From assembly GCA_963921795.1 (NCBI GenBank), contig OY997652.1:61007756-61071755 (forward strand): a stretch of DNA of 64,000 nucleotides, in the 5' to 3' direction. The stretch is from Nannobrachium achirus (taxonomy: Eukaryota > Chordata > Actinopteri > Myctophiformes > Myctophidae). The notes beneath the pieces were generated by a model, which saw only the letters and a program-made list of their open reading frames with translations, was not told the DNA's origin and searched no databases. Below, piece by piece: positions 1 to 11,018 of the stretch (the stretch's first letter is position 1; every line of letters begins with the position of its first letter). The translations under genes and the position numbers were made by a program.

Positions 1-361
1 CAGGTATTCCTCCATAAACACTTTGCTAAAGGGAGAAAGAATGTTTATAGCACAGTTTAGCAGTTGTGTATAAACCAGGATTTCCCAAAGTGGGTGCCGA
101 GATGCCAGTCCAGGGGTGCAGCAGAATAATTTGATAACATTTGGAATTCATCACTATCACTTCACTATGCTGTAAAACAGACCTGATCTGCACTGCACTT
201 GATTTATTTTTCCATCTACAGCAAACTCTCTTCACCAAAACAATAGCAGATCTGCAAAGCTCATAACGTGTCTCGTTGAGACGTGTTGTGAGCTTGTAGA
301 TCAGCTACTTTTGGTGAACCTTCCCTGCAGAATAGGGATGGAGCTGTTCAAGTGGTTAAAC
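1..361. repeat. Duplicated block, copy 1 (paralogue at about 58.4-58.75 kb)
   Basis: Nearly base-for-base the same as 58,407-58,755, and related to 30,640-30,780. It contains no gene. The block is part of the downstream flank of the tandemly duplicated zinc-finger locus, because the same series (this block, antisense LINE tail, short zinc-finger-gene exon) recurs at 58.4-59.7 kb. Confidence 0.8.
231..318. repeat. Long imperfect hairpin module with AGATCTNCAAGCTCA arms
   Basis: TTCACCAAAA at the left pairs with TTTTGGTGAA at the right. The arms continue inward through TAGCAGATCT and GTAGATCAGCTA, then GTGTCTC and GAGACGTG around a tiny loop. About 25 nt beyond the right arm is GTTCAAGTGGTTAAA. 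The same hairpin is at 58,626-58,713, related ones are at 9,922-10,000, and diverged ones recur in the arms of the 44-58 kb element. Confidence 0.8.
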
Positions 362-930
362 GATTGATTGAAGAATGCATTAGAAGTTTTTTTATAGAAA
401 AGGTACAGTTTCATGACAAATCACTGGTACAAGGTCAACTTAAAGGAGATCCTAGTAAGATTTTCAGCTTATTTATACAGGAATCACTCATGCATCTCAT
501 ATAACATTGAAAGACAGACGGATAGAAGACAGTAGGTAAATTATCAGTAACAACATGGAAAAGGGGAGGTATAGGTATGGGCTTATAGTCTATTGCAAGG
601 TTTGAGAAGCAGCCTTCTGTAGGTGACCTTTCAGACCTATTTTGAAAGAGTCTTGGGATTTGCTCTCATTTAAGGCACGCGGTGGGGCGTTCTACATGTT
701 GGTGGTATAGCAGACTGCTGCAGGAGAACGAATTAGAGCCTTTTTTTTTAGTTAAATCTGGGCTGAACATGATTTGTGGAGCGGCCTCTGGTCTGGTGTT
801 GTGAAAAGAAAGATGTGCATATTTGCGTCATGTAACGACGTGAGCTAAAAAATAAAATAAAACAATTTACAGAATACTTCAGCCCTAACTCTGGATGAAA
901 AAGTTATTTACAGGGGTGCCCTGAGTAAAA
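362..930 (-). mobile_element. Antisense 3' fragment of the LINE family found at 1610-7478
   Basis: The reverse complement matches the C-terminal coding end and 3' UTR of the LINE at 6,980-7,470, including the region around GTTGACCTTGTACCAGTGA and the AATCAATC tail, which is at 362 here. It is non-coding and 5' truncated. Equivalent antisense fragments lie at 31,310-31,680 and 58,845-59,610, so the insertion predates the local duplication. Confidence 0.8.
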
Positions 931-947
931 AAAAAAAAAAAACTTAC

Positions 948-1481
948 TGAGCTCTGGCTGGTGTTCAGGTAGCCTCGCAAGCCATCCCGAGCTACGTCAT
1001 CACCAATGTGCTTCCTTTCTCGGTCTGGTGTCCCTCCCATTGAGCCTCTTTATTAGCAATTTTTTTCTAATTTCCAATCAAAAGGCTGCATTTCAAGCGA
1101 AACCCCTCACACCGCTCCTGATTGGTCGAGCGGCTGCTACAGCTCTCGCATTTTGACAACAAACATGGCGGACCCCATGTCCGATGCAAGTTCACAAAAC
1201 GCAAATAAAAGCTGCATTAAGCGAAGTTTTATCTGAAATCAACGGCATCTCATAACTTAAAAACGAACAACAGTTTGCACCTTTGGAATTTCTGTCTGGA
1301 AAAGACGTATTTGATGTTCTCCCGACGATGTTTTGATGCGCTGATGACTACTGACTGGACCTGTCAGTCAAAGTGAGTAACTACGTCATTGCGTAATGCA
1401 TTGTCTACGGAGGACTGGGAGAGTCTGGCTGTTGCGAGGCTAGTGTTCAGGTTCCTCTTGTTTCACTTGACTCCACAGACT
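948..1481 (-). pseudogene. Relic N-terminal exon of the zinc-finger gene family, split by a hAT element
   Basis: On the minus strand an acceptor-like TTCCAG is followed by coding sequence resembling the VESRLQVK.EEPE exon of the zinc-finger genes, ending at a GTAAGT donor. The intact sister exon is 59,622-59,683. Here it has lost about 8 bases and is interrupted by the 473-bp insertion at 970-1442, so it cannot be used as such. Confidence 0.6.
970..1442. mobile_element. hAT-like non-autonomous element
   Basis: The termini TAGCCTCGCAA and TTGCGAGGCTA are inverted repeats and GTGTTCAGG is duplicated on both sides (961-969 and 1443-1451). The paralogous site at 59,638-59,648 is uninterrupted, so this is a clean insertion. 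The interior has no ORF of note. An 8-9-bp duplication and TAG...CTA ends fit hAT. Confidence 0.8.
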
Positions 1482-1642
1482 CTGGAATGAAACTAATAGA
1501 ATAGAATACCAGAGTTTATCATCAGGATGTGTGAAGAAAAATAACACTTAAACTCAACTTCAACAATAACAGTATATTTGTCTTCTTATTATAGTCTTTA
1601 ATATCAATATACGCCGATGCGAACACTTCCATAGACCTCGCA

Positions 1643-3094
1643 ATGGACTTTGCCAGCCGCTTTGTGAAAAGAGGTATTCATATTATGCACTTAAACATTA
1701 ACAGTTTGTTTGCTAAATATGAACAAATCAAGCATATGGTTCACGAAGGTAAGGTCCATTTTCTAACCTTCTCAGAGACCAAACTTGATGACTCTATCAC
1801 TGACTCTCAGATCGAAATTGACAACTACTCGGTCATCCGAAATGATAGAAACAGATTTGGTGGTGGTGTATGCATGTATGTTCATAACTGTAGTAAGTAT
1901 ATCCCCCGCCCTGACCTACAACACAGCTCTTTAGAAACTGTATGGGTGGAAGTGATTCTTAAGAAAGCTAAAAACATACTAATCGGTGCCATCTATAGAC
2001 CGCCCGACCAAAATGATTTCTGTGAGTTACTGGAGGAGAGCCTTGCACCGGTGGACAATGTTGAAAAATACATTATTGGCGATTGGAACATAGACATGCT
2101 TCGTAAAGAAGCTCCTCTATTCAAAAAGTTCAATAAGCTATGTAATCAACAGGGTTTCACTCAGCTCATCACCAAGCCAACTAGGGTTACAGATAACTCT
2201 CAAACCACCATAGATCTCATTGTAACCACAGACAAATCTAAAGTCTCCGTGAGTGGGACTATTGAATGTGGTGGTCTAAGCGACCATGATATCATTTACT
2301 GCACCCGCAAAATACATAAGTCCAAAGCTGACGGCCACAAAACAGTTGAAGCTAGAAACCTCAAAACCTACTCTAGCGAAGCCTTTAACCACAAACTGGA
2401 GAAATCTGACTGGTCCCCAGTACTAGCTAGCACTCAGGTCGATGAAGCCTGGCTAGGCTTTAAATCCATTTTCAACACTACCCTAGACGAAGTGGCTCCT
2501 TTGCGTAGGGTCAGGGTTAAAGCCCGCTCACAGCCATGGTGGAATTCGGAAATCTGTGAATCAATGAAACTCAGAGACAAAAAATACTCTGAGAAACGCA
2601 AATATAATCACAAACTCAAAAAAGGCCCCAATAAACACCTTGAAGCCAAATTAGAAATAGTCAGTTTAGAGGCTAATAAACTGAGAAATCGGACAACCTC
2701 CTTAATCCTTTCTGCCAAAAAAAAATACTTGGATGAGAAAGTTGAGGAAAACATCCACAAACCACGAGACCTATGGAAGCTATTTAAAACCCAGCTAGGC
2801 TGTGGTGCTAAACTCAGATCCATAGCCAGCAACATATCCATCCAAACTCCCATTACCCTCCTCACTGATAGTCTTGATGTAGCCAAAAATCTCAACATCT
2901 ACTTCACCTCCATGGCCAAAAATCTGGTCAATAAACTGCCCGCTCCATCTGGGCTGTTTGGTGTTAGGCACATCTTGAAATTCTACAGGAACCTTGGGGT
3001 ATGCAAAGACATCTTTAAACTTGCCACGGTGACAACTGATGAAGTGTTTAAAAAAACTGCGCACCCTACCTCAATTCAAGGCCGCTGGCCATGA
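1643..3094 (+). pseudogene. LINE ORF, endonuclease and linker part
   Basis: This is an exonuclease-endonuclease-phosphatase type endonuclease that nicks target DNA for target-primed reverse transcription. Visible motifs are HLNINSLFAKYEQIK near the N-terminus, the catalytic SETKLDD at about residue 45, GGGVCMYV, IYRPPDQ, the active-site GDWNID at about 145, and LSDHDIIY at about 215. A basic linker follows. The frame ends at 3094 only because of a one-base length change in a run of A near 3,050; the RT continues in the next frame. The first Met falls 33 bases inside the element, so any upstream ORF1 is missing. Confidence 0.85.
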
Positions 3095-3711
3095 TAAAAT
3101 TGCCCCCAAATTTCTCATAGACTCAGCTGCCACCATTGCCCCAATCATTACCCATATTATTAATCTATCTATCAAGCAGGGTTATGTCCCCCAGGACTTC
3201 AAATTAGCCAAGGTAACCCCCCTGCACAAAAAAGGCAGTAAACTTGACCCTGGCAACTACAGGCCAATCTCAATCCTTAGTTCCATCTCTAAGGTAATGG
3301 AAAAAATTGTCTATGAACAGGTGGCTAAATATCTTGAAGAGAATAAACTGATCTACGAGTTCCAGTCTGGCTTCAGAGAGTCCCATTCCACAGATACATG
3401 CCTCATCTATTTGAATGATTACATCAAACGTGAAATTCACGATGGCAAATATTGCGGCATGGTCATGCTGGACCTCCAGAAGGCATTTGACACCGTCGAT
3501 CATTCTATTCTGATTGAAAAGCTCAAAGCTATTGGTCTTGATAGCACAGCAGTGAGATGGATGCACTCTTACTTGGTGGGGAGGGAACAGATGGTGGAAG
3601 TCAACGGAACCCTGTCCCCCCCCCTCCCAGTAAACTGTGGAGTACCTCAAGGGAGTATACTAGGACCACTGTTGTTCTTAATATACGTAAACGACATGTC
3701 ATCTGCTTGTG
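3039..3711 (+). pseudogene. LINE reverse transcriptase, fingers and palm part
   Basis: The frame holds RT blocks: AAGHDKIAP, PLHKKGSK with NYRPIS (fingers), QSGFRESHSTDT, VMLDLQKAFDTVDH (first palm aspartate) and GVPQGSILGPLLFLIYVND. The chain is cut at VNDMSSAC by the Penelope insertion; the catalytic ADD box resumes at about 6,335. It belongs with 1643-3094 (frame shifted) and 6306-7188 (same protein after the insertion). Not functional as it stands. Confidence 0.88.
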
Positions 3712-3712
3712 C

Positions 3713-4672
3713 AGGATTGTCGAGCAAGATATTATGAAAATACATGAGCAGCCTAACCGTATTTTACATAATTTATCCAAAGCAGAAAAGCAAGAACTTG
3801 ATATTTTGACAACTGAAAAAGAGATTGTAATTAAACCTGCAGACAAAGGAGGGGCTATAGTCATTCAAGACACTGCTAAATATAAAACTGAGATTTTGTC
3901 CCAATTGTCCAACACACTGTTTTACCGCAAACTTAAGGGTGACCCTACTGTTGATTTCCAAAAAGAAATTGTCACTTTTTTGGAAACTGCTAAAGAGAGG
4001 GGATGGATAACTAAATCTGAATTTGATTTTCTGCATTGCCAACACCCCATTAGACCTGTTTTTTACACACTCCCCAAAATACACAAATCCTTAATAAATC
4101 CTCCTGGACGCCCTATCGTGGCACAGACGGATTCATTATTATCTCCTCTATCGGCTTATGTTGATTTTTTCATCAAGCCTTTTGTTCATGCCTTGCCGGC
4201 ATATATTAAGGATTCCACTGACTTTATTAATAAACTTTCTTCTGTAACTGATCTTCCCAGTGATACTTTTTTGCTTACTTTGGACATCACTAGCCTGTAT
4301 ACAAACATACCACATGCAGAAGGCTTAGAAGCCCTGAATCAGTTTCTAAACAACCGGGACCAGACTGTTAATCCTCCTAACAAATTTATTGCTGATTTAG
4401 CCACCTTTGTTATGGAGTACAATTATTTTTGTTTTGATGGTGATTTTTATTTACAGACCTCTGGGGTCAGTATGGGCACTATTTGTGCGCCTAATTATGC
4501 AAACTTATTTATGGGTTCATTTGAGAATAACTATGTCTTCAACTCAGAGAAGAATGTGTTCCTCCCACGAATTCTAAAATATTACAGATATATTGATGAC
4601 ATTTTCTGCATTTTCCAGGGTACCATAGAGGAGTTACACAGCTTTATAGATTTACTAAATAGCTTTAAGTGA
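3713..4672 (+). pseudogene. Penelope-like reverse transcriptase, 5' truncated, in-frame stop
   Basis: Penelope RTs are related to telomerase and prime on nicked DNA. Seen here in order are VIKPADKGGAIVI, YTLPKIHK, GRPIVAQTDS, LLTLDITSLYTNIPH (first catalytic aspartate), GVSMGTICAPNYANLFMG and YYRYIDDIF (catalytic DD). All RT blocks are present. The frame is closed by a TGA at 4670-4672, after which the same frame continues directly as the endonuclease part. That single stop, plus loss of the N-terminus at the LINE junction, makes this copy defective. Confidence 0.87.
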
Positions 4673-4675
4673 CAT

Positions 4676-5707
4676 TTGGTTTTCACTTGTGACTTCAGCC
4701 ATGAAAAGGTACATTTTTTGGATATGTGGGTTAACATTGACAATGGCGGCCTATCTACCACTCTTTATAGAAAGGAGACAGATAGGAACACTTTATTGCT
4801 GGCCAACAGCGCACACCCAACTACTTTAAAGAGAGGTTTGCCCAAAAGCCAATTCTATAGACTCCGGAGAATATGTCACACCACAGATGACTACTTGAGC
4901 AAATCTGTCGAAATGAAGCACAGATTTGCTCAAAGGGGCTACCCCTCAGAATGGGTTGAACAGGGGTTCACTGCAGCTCTAGACAAACCCCGGACTGAAT
5001 TACTTAAAAAGAGTAAGAAACAGGATAAGAACTTTTCAGTCACCTGTATTACTACTCATTCCCCACACTCCCATCACATCCGATCAGTTTTTAAGAAACA
5101 CTGGCATCTGTTACAGTCTGATCCTGAATTAACACACACATTTAAATTTCCCCCCCTTTTTGTTAACAAACGTGGGAGAAATATTAGAGATTCTCTCATA
5201 AAAGCACACTTTTCTAGTGGCAGACCAGCGCAACTGACACAGACCCTACTCAGCCCCATTCCGAACGGCAATTATCCTTGTGGTCATTGTGCACAATGTA
5301 ACAATACCAACAAAGCATCAGTCTTTTATCATCCTTTAACCGGCAAATCATTCCCTATTAAAAGTATAATCACTTGTGCTTCCACACACGTGATTTATAT
5401 GTTACAATGCCCCTGTGGTCTGGCCTATATTGGCAAGACCACCAGAAAACTCAAAACACGCATCAGCGAGCACAAAAGCTCCATCCGTAGGAATGACAGG
5501 GATTATCCCGTGGCCGTTCATTTTAATGACATGAAACATGACATTTCCGCTTTACGCTTTGTTGGGATGGAGGTGGTTTCTTTGCCACCTAGAGGGGGAA
5601 ACCATGACCTACTTTTAAAGAGAAGGGAGGCCTTCTGGATTTTCACCTGCAATACCTTAGCTCCTAAAGGTCTAAACGATGAACTGCTATTAAATGTGAT
5701 GTTGTGA
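4676..5707 (+). pseudogene. Penelope-like element C-terminal half: GIY-YIG endonuclease
   Basis: Same frame as the RT upstream, separated only by the TGA at 4670-4672. It contains the linker typical of vertebrate Neptune-type Penelope proteins, then a cysteine cluster CGHCAQCNN at about residue 205, HVIYMLQC as the GIY strand at about 238, YIGKTTRKLKTRISEH as the YIG helix at about 251, and a conserved RREAFWIF near the end. The GIY-YIG nuclease is the hallmark that separates these elements from LINEs. The whole domain is intact. Confidence 0.87.
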
Positions 5708-6159
5708 TTTTCTAACATTTCTCTTTTTTCTATATAGGTGTTGAGAATGTTTTTAATACCTTTTGTGTGATGTCCATAATGGCACTTGCGATTCTGACCC
5801 TTACTCCTGTAATTTTATTTGGTCTGATCCCAAGCACATATTGGATAATGTTCACTGATATTGATTAATTCTTTTGTTATATCCTGCTTCCCTTGTAGAC
5901 TGTAAAAGGTTTTACTCTTGATTTTTTATTCTTGATTGTATTACCTTCTTGATTGACTAATTTAATGTATTTTTTATGAATTATTTGTGGCTATGATATT
6001 GTCCTTTCAGAATAGCACTTTTTACTGTGGGCAAAACTACCTTGTGCACCCACCTGTAAAGGCCGCCTCTCAGCCTAGGTATCAGAGTGGTGTGGGGCTC
6101 TGATTGGCCCCCACCATCCTTGTTGGACTATATATGTTGGCTCAGTGCCATCTTGCTTC

Positions 6160-6200
6160 TTTATGCCTGATGAAGGTCTGAACGACCGAAACGTTGTATC
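6160..6200 (+). ncRNA. Hammerhead ribozyme-like motif in the Penelope 3' region
   Basis: CTGATGA (6167-6173) is followed by a 4-bp stem GGTC/GACC with a 5-nt loop, then GAAA and a very short possible third stem AC/GT ending at a GTA cleavage-type triplet. This is the catalytic core order of a minimal type I hammerhead. Such ribozymes are established components of Penelope-like elements. Stem I pairing is weak here, so activity is uncertain. Confidence 0.6.
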
Positions 6201-6305
6201 TATTGTGAGTGAAGACAGTGTGCGGGACTCTTTCTTCTCCATTCGTCATTGTCACTGTTCCAACGCACCTGTCCCTGTAGGTGTGCATAAGGCCTTCTCC
6301 TCTAA

Positions 6306-7188
6306 ATCTGCTTGTGACTGCAATCTGTTTCTGTTCGCGGATGACTCGGCTCTCCTAGTCTCAGGCAGAGACATTTTGCAGGTTGAAAAGGCCCTTAACT
6401 GTGAACTTAACAAGATCTGCACCTGGCTCAATGACAACAGACTCTCAATTCACCTAGGCAAAACTGAATGTATCCTCTTTGGATCTAGTCAGAAACTTAG
6501 CCTAGTTGAGAACTTCACAATTAAAGTAGGTGACACTGTGATAGAAAGAAAAAACCACATCTGCTACCTGGGTTGCATCCTGGAGGCTAACCTATCCAGT
6601 GAAAAAATGACCACCAAGGTAATCAATAAAGTAAATCAACGAATTCGCTTCTTGCAAAGAGTTGCCCCACTGATCAATATTAAATCCCGAAAGACACTAG
6701 GAGGTGCTCTTATTGGGCCCCTCATTGATTACGGAGTCCTTGTCTGGTATCGCGACGCCCCAGCTGCCTTAAAGCTAAAGCTCCAAACAGCCCAAAACAA
6801 ACTAATTAGGGTTGTGCTTGGTCTCCCTCCTCTGACCCACCTTACCGAGCATCACCACGAAAGCGTGGGGTGGCTCAAAGTAGCTGACAGAGTACAGCAT
6901 CTTGCAATGGGCCTGGTGTACAAGATACACTACACCTCCAAGATTCCCATGTACCTGACAAACTACTTCTTAAAGGTCAAGGATGTTCACGATCATAACA
7001 CCAGAGGCAGCTCCACTAATCATCATCAGCGTAGATTTAACACTAAACAAGGCGCTAACTCGTTCTCCTGCTATACCATCAACATGTGGAACGCCCTTCC
7101 ACAAGCCCTAAAGGAGAGCAAATCCCTAGCCTCCTTCAAAATTGGTATGAAAAGTCACCTTCAGACAGCAGCTACCCGTGACTTGTAA
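6306..7188 (+). pseudogene. LINE reverse transcriptase, ADD box to C-terminus
   Basis: This continues the LINE protein after the Penelope insertion. LFLFADDSALL carries the two catalytic aspartates, followed by WLNDNRLSIHLGKTE and YLGCILEANLS of the thumb and the usual LINE C-terminal domain ending in MWNALPQALKESKSLASF and the stop at 7186-7188. The upstream Met at 6145 belongs to the inserted element and is not a real start. The 3' UTR runs from here to 7478. Confidence 0.85.
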
Positions 7189-7479
7189 ATAGACAAAGCC
7201 CCCATGCTCCCCCCCCCCCTTTTCTTTGTATTCTGCCCTTTGTATTTGATGTTATGCTTTTGAAACTGATATTATCCTAGATAAAGTACTATGTTCTATC
7301 CGTCTGTCTTTCAATGTTATATGAGATACTTAAAGTGTGGTTCCTGTGGAAATAAGCCTCGGCTTTCTAGGATCTCCTTTTAGTTGACCTTGTACCAGTG
7401 ATTTGTACTGTCATGAAACTGTACTTTTTTCTATTGCAAACTTCTAATAAATTCTTCAATCAATCAATCAATTAATTTA

Positions 7480-7825
7480 AAATCGTCCTGAAAAACCACT
7501 TGTAACTGGTAAAAAATAAACCTAGCCCAGTTTTACCTTCCCACTGACCCTTCTTTGTAATTATCTACTGTATAGCTATATTTTTTGCACTGTTGTTTTC
7601 TTTTCTCTTTTTCTGACTATATCTAATGCATAGCACTGTGCATATCATTCAATGTTATATGAGATAGCCTACTTAGGATATGGTTTTCCTGTGCAAATAG
7701 GCATATGTAAAGTGCTTTCAAGGATCTCCTTTTAGTTGACCTTGTACCAGTGAACTGTACCGTCATGAAGCTGTACCTTTTTTCCTATGCAAACTTCTAA
7801 TAAAGTCTTAAATCAACAAATTAAG
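7480..7825 (+). mobile_element. LINE 3'-end fragment, duplicated at 59,812-60,160
   Basis: It begins with a C-terminal FKIVLKNHL-stop and a 3' UTR that shares the GTTGACCTTGTACCAGTGA block and a TCTAATAAAGTCTTAAATCAA tail with the LINE above. It is an older, severely truncated family member into whose 5' edge the full LINE inserted. Confidence 0.7.
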
Positions 7826-8925
7826 GGGCAAATATAGGTCTATATAAGTATAGGTTCCTTAGCTTAGCATTAGCCCGCACAAACAAACTTAAATTTCCAT
7901 GGATTTCTCCCGTTTTCACAACGAGACAGCCTGTCACTCTTTACTGTCCGACACCAATTACACAAAGGCTTGTGCACCGCAAACGTATAACACTGACCTT
8001 TACTGTATCTTCATGTTTTGATACACGCTGTTTGTTCACCCTGCTGTTTTCGGCCTATGTGAAGTGAGCTGCATTAGCGTTAGCTGCAATAAGACTTCCG
8101 GTGCCGATCTCTTCAGAATAAGAGTACCCCTGAGGCAATTGAAAACTTTTGAAAAACGAGTAATTGTCCCATGATATGCACATTCGCATTTAAACGAACA
8201 CATCAATGCTAATTATGTTTCTGGGTAAAAAAAAGTTTTAATAACATAAGAAAAAAATTATAAATGGATAAATGCAGTTCACTGGAGAGCATCTAGCCTA
8301 CAAATTGGGCGCTGGACAGGAGGCGGCTCTGCGTCGGCACTTTGAACACACGCAGGCGTTCGAGGAAACCTCCTATCACACCAAGCAACTTAGAAAGTGT
8401 CTCGGGTGCTACCAAAAGCCTAACCTCGCCCACCAGGCTTTCTGAGAAAAAGCCTGGTGTTCGTTCACAACAGCCCGTTTGGTTTCCGCCTAGAGCGCGG
8501 AAACCACTAGAAGAAGAGGCGTCGTCGCTTTGATTTGGTTCCCTCCGTTTGTTTCCCCAATCCCTATTAAAATGCTGGAGTAGCCTAGTGTAGTCTTGCC
8601 AGTCGCTACGAGTTGGACTCAAAGATGCACATACCAAACGATTTTTTCAAAAGCAAAACTACTCCGCATCAAGGAGTTTGTTAGGTAGGCCCTAAACGTG
8701 TGTCCTTGGGCGCAGGGGAATATTTTGGGTTAAAACTGAATCCGGTTTGATCTTTCCAGCAAATTGTAGTCCTTTGAGTACTAGGCCTACAACATGACGT
8801 TTTGTGGTTTCCGCTCCAGACCGGTTACAAACCCGAAAAGTGATAAGTGATCCCAGACTACCAAAAGCCTGAAAATGACCAAAGGTTATTTCATGTATGT
8901 ATTTATTATAGGAATATCCCTTTAA
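7826..8925. other. Duplicated non-coding block, no gene seen
   Basis: 7,826-8,150 is paralogous to 60,165-60,470. 8,262-8,400 resembles 61,230-61,340, where it is the left half of a repeat with GAGACCTCCTCTACCACAC arms. ORFs here are short and unsupported. Confidence 0.6.
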
Positions 8926-9241
8926 AGGAGTAGTTCACCCCCAAAATGACTTTTTTTTTCTATTGATTAGTCATGCCATGGAGAGTAGAGTTCAATAATA
9001 TTTTTAGTTTTTTGTCGCATTCCTAAGACAAAAAATTGATTCAAGTAAATTTACCCCCATTGATTCCGGAAGGGGACCCGTTTCGAAACGGGTCCCCATC
9101 CGGAACGAATGGGGGTAAATGTATTGTTATCACATTTTTGTCTTAGGAATGCGACAAAAAACTAAAAATGTTATTGAACTCTACTCTCCATGGCATGACT
9201 AATCAATAGAAAAAAAGTCATTTTGGGTGTGAACTACTCCT
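8926..9241. mobile_element. Palindromic TTAA-flanked MITE, copy 1
   Basis: AGGAGTAGTTCACCC at the left and its inverse at the right are bordered by TTAA (8922-8925 and 9242-9245). The two arms of roughly 150 bp are nearly perfect inverted repeats that meet at GGGGACCCGTTTCGAAACG. TTAA duplication with a 5'-AGG end fits Kolobok better than piggyBac. No coding capacity. Confidence 0.88.
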
Positions 9242-9518
9242 TTAAGTAAAAACTCTGGACAATGCATTGTTCTATTGCTATTGGAGTAGAAATCTAGGTT
9301 CTCCAATATCACACTAGCAGTGCTATTATTTATTGTGCAATAATGCCATCTAGTGGTGAAAATGATAATCACTGTCATCAACATGTGGATATTTACATCT
9401 TGTCTCTCAGTTTATGATCATAAACTGGAATATTACGAATCGTTTTTAGAAGGGGTCACGGGGGTTGTGAACTAGTGTTACAAGACAGTGCTGCCGCTTG
9501 TTGCATCATGTTTGAATC

Positions 9519-9742
9519 CAGTGGTGTAACTAAGTAGCCTACATTTAGAAAATGTACATGCATAAGCACTTTCTACTTTTGATACTTTAAGTAGGCCTAC
9601 ATTTTAAAACTACAAATACTTTTGTACTTTTACTCAAGTCAAATCAGAATTCCAGAGAGTTTTACTTGTATCAGAGTATTTCTACATTGCAGTATTGAAT
9701 TGATACTTTTAATTATTATAGCGCCTACTCTTTCCACCACTG
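9519..9742. mobile_element. hAT-type MITE
   Basis: CAGTGGTG and CACCACTG termini with an exact 8-bp duplication TTTGAATC (9511-9518 and 9743-9750). The interior is the TACTTTTACTCAAGT-rich sequence common in fish non-autonomous hAT elements. Confidence 0.85.
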
Positions 9743-9779
9743 TTTGAATCAGACTCTATCTTTGCACTCTCAAATCCGT

Positions 9780-10055
9780 AGTTCTTCTCAAACCTTTTCA
9801 TGTCAAGGACCCCCAAATTGATATGTATTTGGCCCCCATCTGAATGCGGCAGGGACCCGCAGAAAAGATTTGTGTTAAGAAGTTAAAATTATTCAAAGTT
9901 TCCCGACATTTTTCCAAATATTTCAAAAATAGCAGGTGTACAAGCTCGCAGCGCAGCACTAAGTGACATGCTGTGAACTTGTAGATCTGCTATTTTTGAA
10001 TAGCCAACATTTAATGCACTTCCCCAAACTGCAGCTTCAGAACCACTGCTCTAAT
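9780..10055. mobile_element. Old hAT-like fragment containing a hairpin module
   Basis: TTCTCAAACCTTTTCATGTC and GACCCCCAAA, the hallmark of a widespread vertebrate non-autonomous hAT, recur at 41,125-41,210. The right end CAGAACCACTG is near 10,037. The hairpin at 9922-10000 sits inside it. Confidence 0.5.
9922..10000. repeat. Hairpin module with AGATCTGCTATTTTTGAA arm
   Basis: TTCAAAAATAGCAGGTGTAC pairs with GTAGATCTGCTATTTTTGAA, and CAAGCTCGCAGC pairs with GCTGTGAACTTG. Same family as 231-318 but with a different loop. An unpaired half copy (AGTAGCAGATCTACAAGCTC) is at 10,288-10,307. Confidence 0.75.
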
Positions 10056-10784
10056 CTAACAAAAACATGTTCATCAGGCATGCTTTAAAATTTGTGAATT
10101 AAATGCCAAATCGTTGAGTAAACATTATTCAGGTTTCACATGAAGTAATGCAGCAAATACAGCCTACAGTAAATAGGCTACAACGAACAAAAATAATACC
10201 TGGAAAAAAACAATCGTCTCTTTTGGGTGGAAACCTCATAGGTCCAATACTGTTGCTTTTCAGGATTCAAATTCAAAAGCAGCAAAAGTAGCAGATCTAC
10301 AAGCTCAAAACGCACTGTTCTATTTCATTCCTACTGACTGCCAGTGGCAGTGCTTAACACTGGATGATATCCGTCTCACGCATGTGCAGGTCGAGTAATT
10401 AATATCAACAAAGTCACAGCGCTGTGACATGATGACGGTGGGCGTGGGACGCAATAGCCAGCGTACATAAGCCCAAGCCGTCATTAATGACCCTTTAAAT
10501 CTTCTCGCAAGCTACGTGTAGCAAGGTCGAGGTCATAAGGAGAAATAAAACTGTATTTTTCGCAGGGAGCCCTGCAACCTTGTTATCTAGGTTGGAGCTT
10601 TGTGTGCGTGCAGTCCTCCAAGGGCTGCGAATTAGAATATTATAATCTTGTGTCTTCTGAAGACTGCATAGTGTCCACTTCAGTAAACCACCGTTTGCGC
10701 CGACCACGCTGCAGAGACGCCACAGGTTGGTACAAGAGTCTGATTTCGGTCTCTCTTTGTCTCTCTAGCTCAGTTATTGAATGC
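10056..10784. other. No gene seen
   Basis: Non-coding. A half hairpin module is at 10,284-10,310. GC content rises around 10,390-10,730 but no supported ORF or RNA gene is present. Confidence 0.5.
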
Positions 10785-10788
10785 TTAA

Positions 10789-11018
10789 AGGAGTAGTTCA
10801 CCCCCAAAATGACTTTTTTTCTATTGATTAGTCATGCCATGGAGAGTAGAGTTCAATAATACTTTTTGGTTTTTGTCACATTCCTAAGACAACAATTTGA
10901 TTCGAGTAAATTTACCCCCATTGATTCCGGATGGTGACCCGTAAAAAAATATTGAACTCTAGTCTCCATGGCATGACTAATCAATAGAAAAAAGTCATTT
11001 TGGGGGTGAACTACTCCT
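10789..11018. mobile_element. Palindromic TTAA-flanked MITE, copy 2
   Basis: Same family as 8926-9241. AGGAGTAGTTCACCC termini, TTAA on both sides (10785-10788, 11019-11022), shorter right arm, and an internal deletion that removes the central palindrome. Confidence 0.88.

Larger units (their letters stand above)
3712..6305 (+). mobile_element. Penelope-like retroelement nested in the LINE
   Basis: The 11-bp sequence ATCTGCTTGTG occurs at 3701-3711 and again at 6306-6316, exactly flanking foreign sequence. Removing one copy plus the insert rejoins the LINE frame. The insert codes for a Penelope-type RT followed by a GIY-YIG endonuclease and ends in a 3' region with a hammerhead-like motif. 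The 5' end is truncated, since the RT starts without its usual N-terminal extension. Confidence 0.88.
1610..7478 (+). mobile_element. LINE (APE/RT non-LTR retrotransposon), interrupted by a Penelope-like element
   Basis: It carries an apurinic-type endonuclease, a reverse transcriptase and a 3' tail of AATCAATC repeats. Comparison with the paralogous uninterrupted sequence at about 59,805-59,815 places the junctions near 1610 and 7478. Endonuclease plus RT with no separate ORF1 seen suggests a 5'-truncated or single-ORF member of the CR1/L2/Rex1 part of the jockey superfamily; I cannot fix the clade. It is disabled by one frameshift near 3,050 and by the nested insertion at 3712-6305. Confidence 0.85.
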
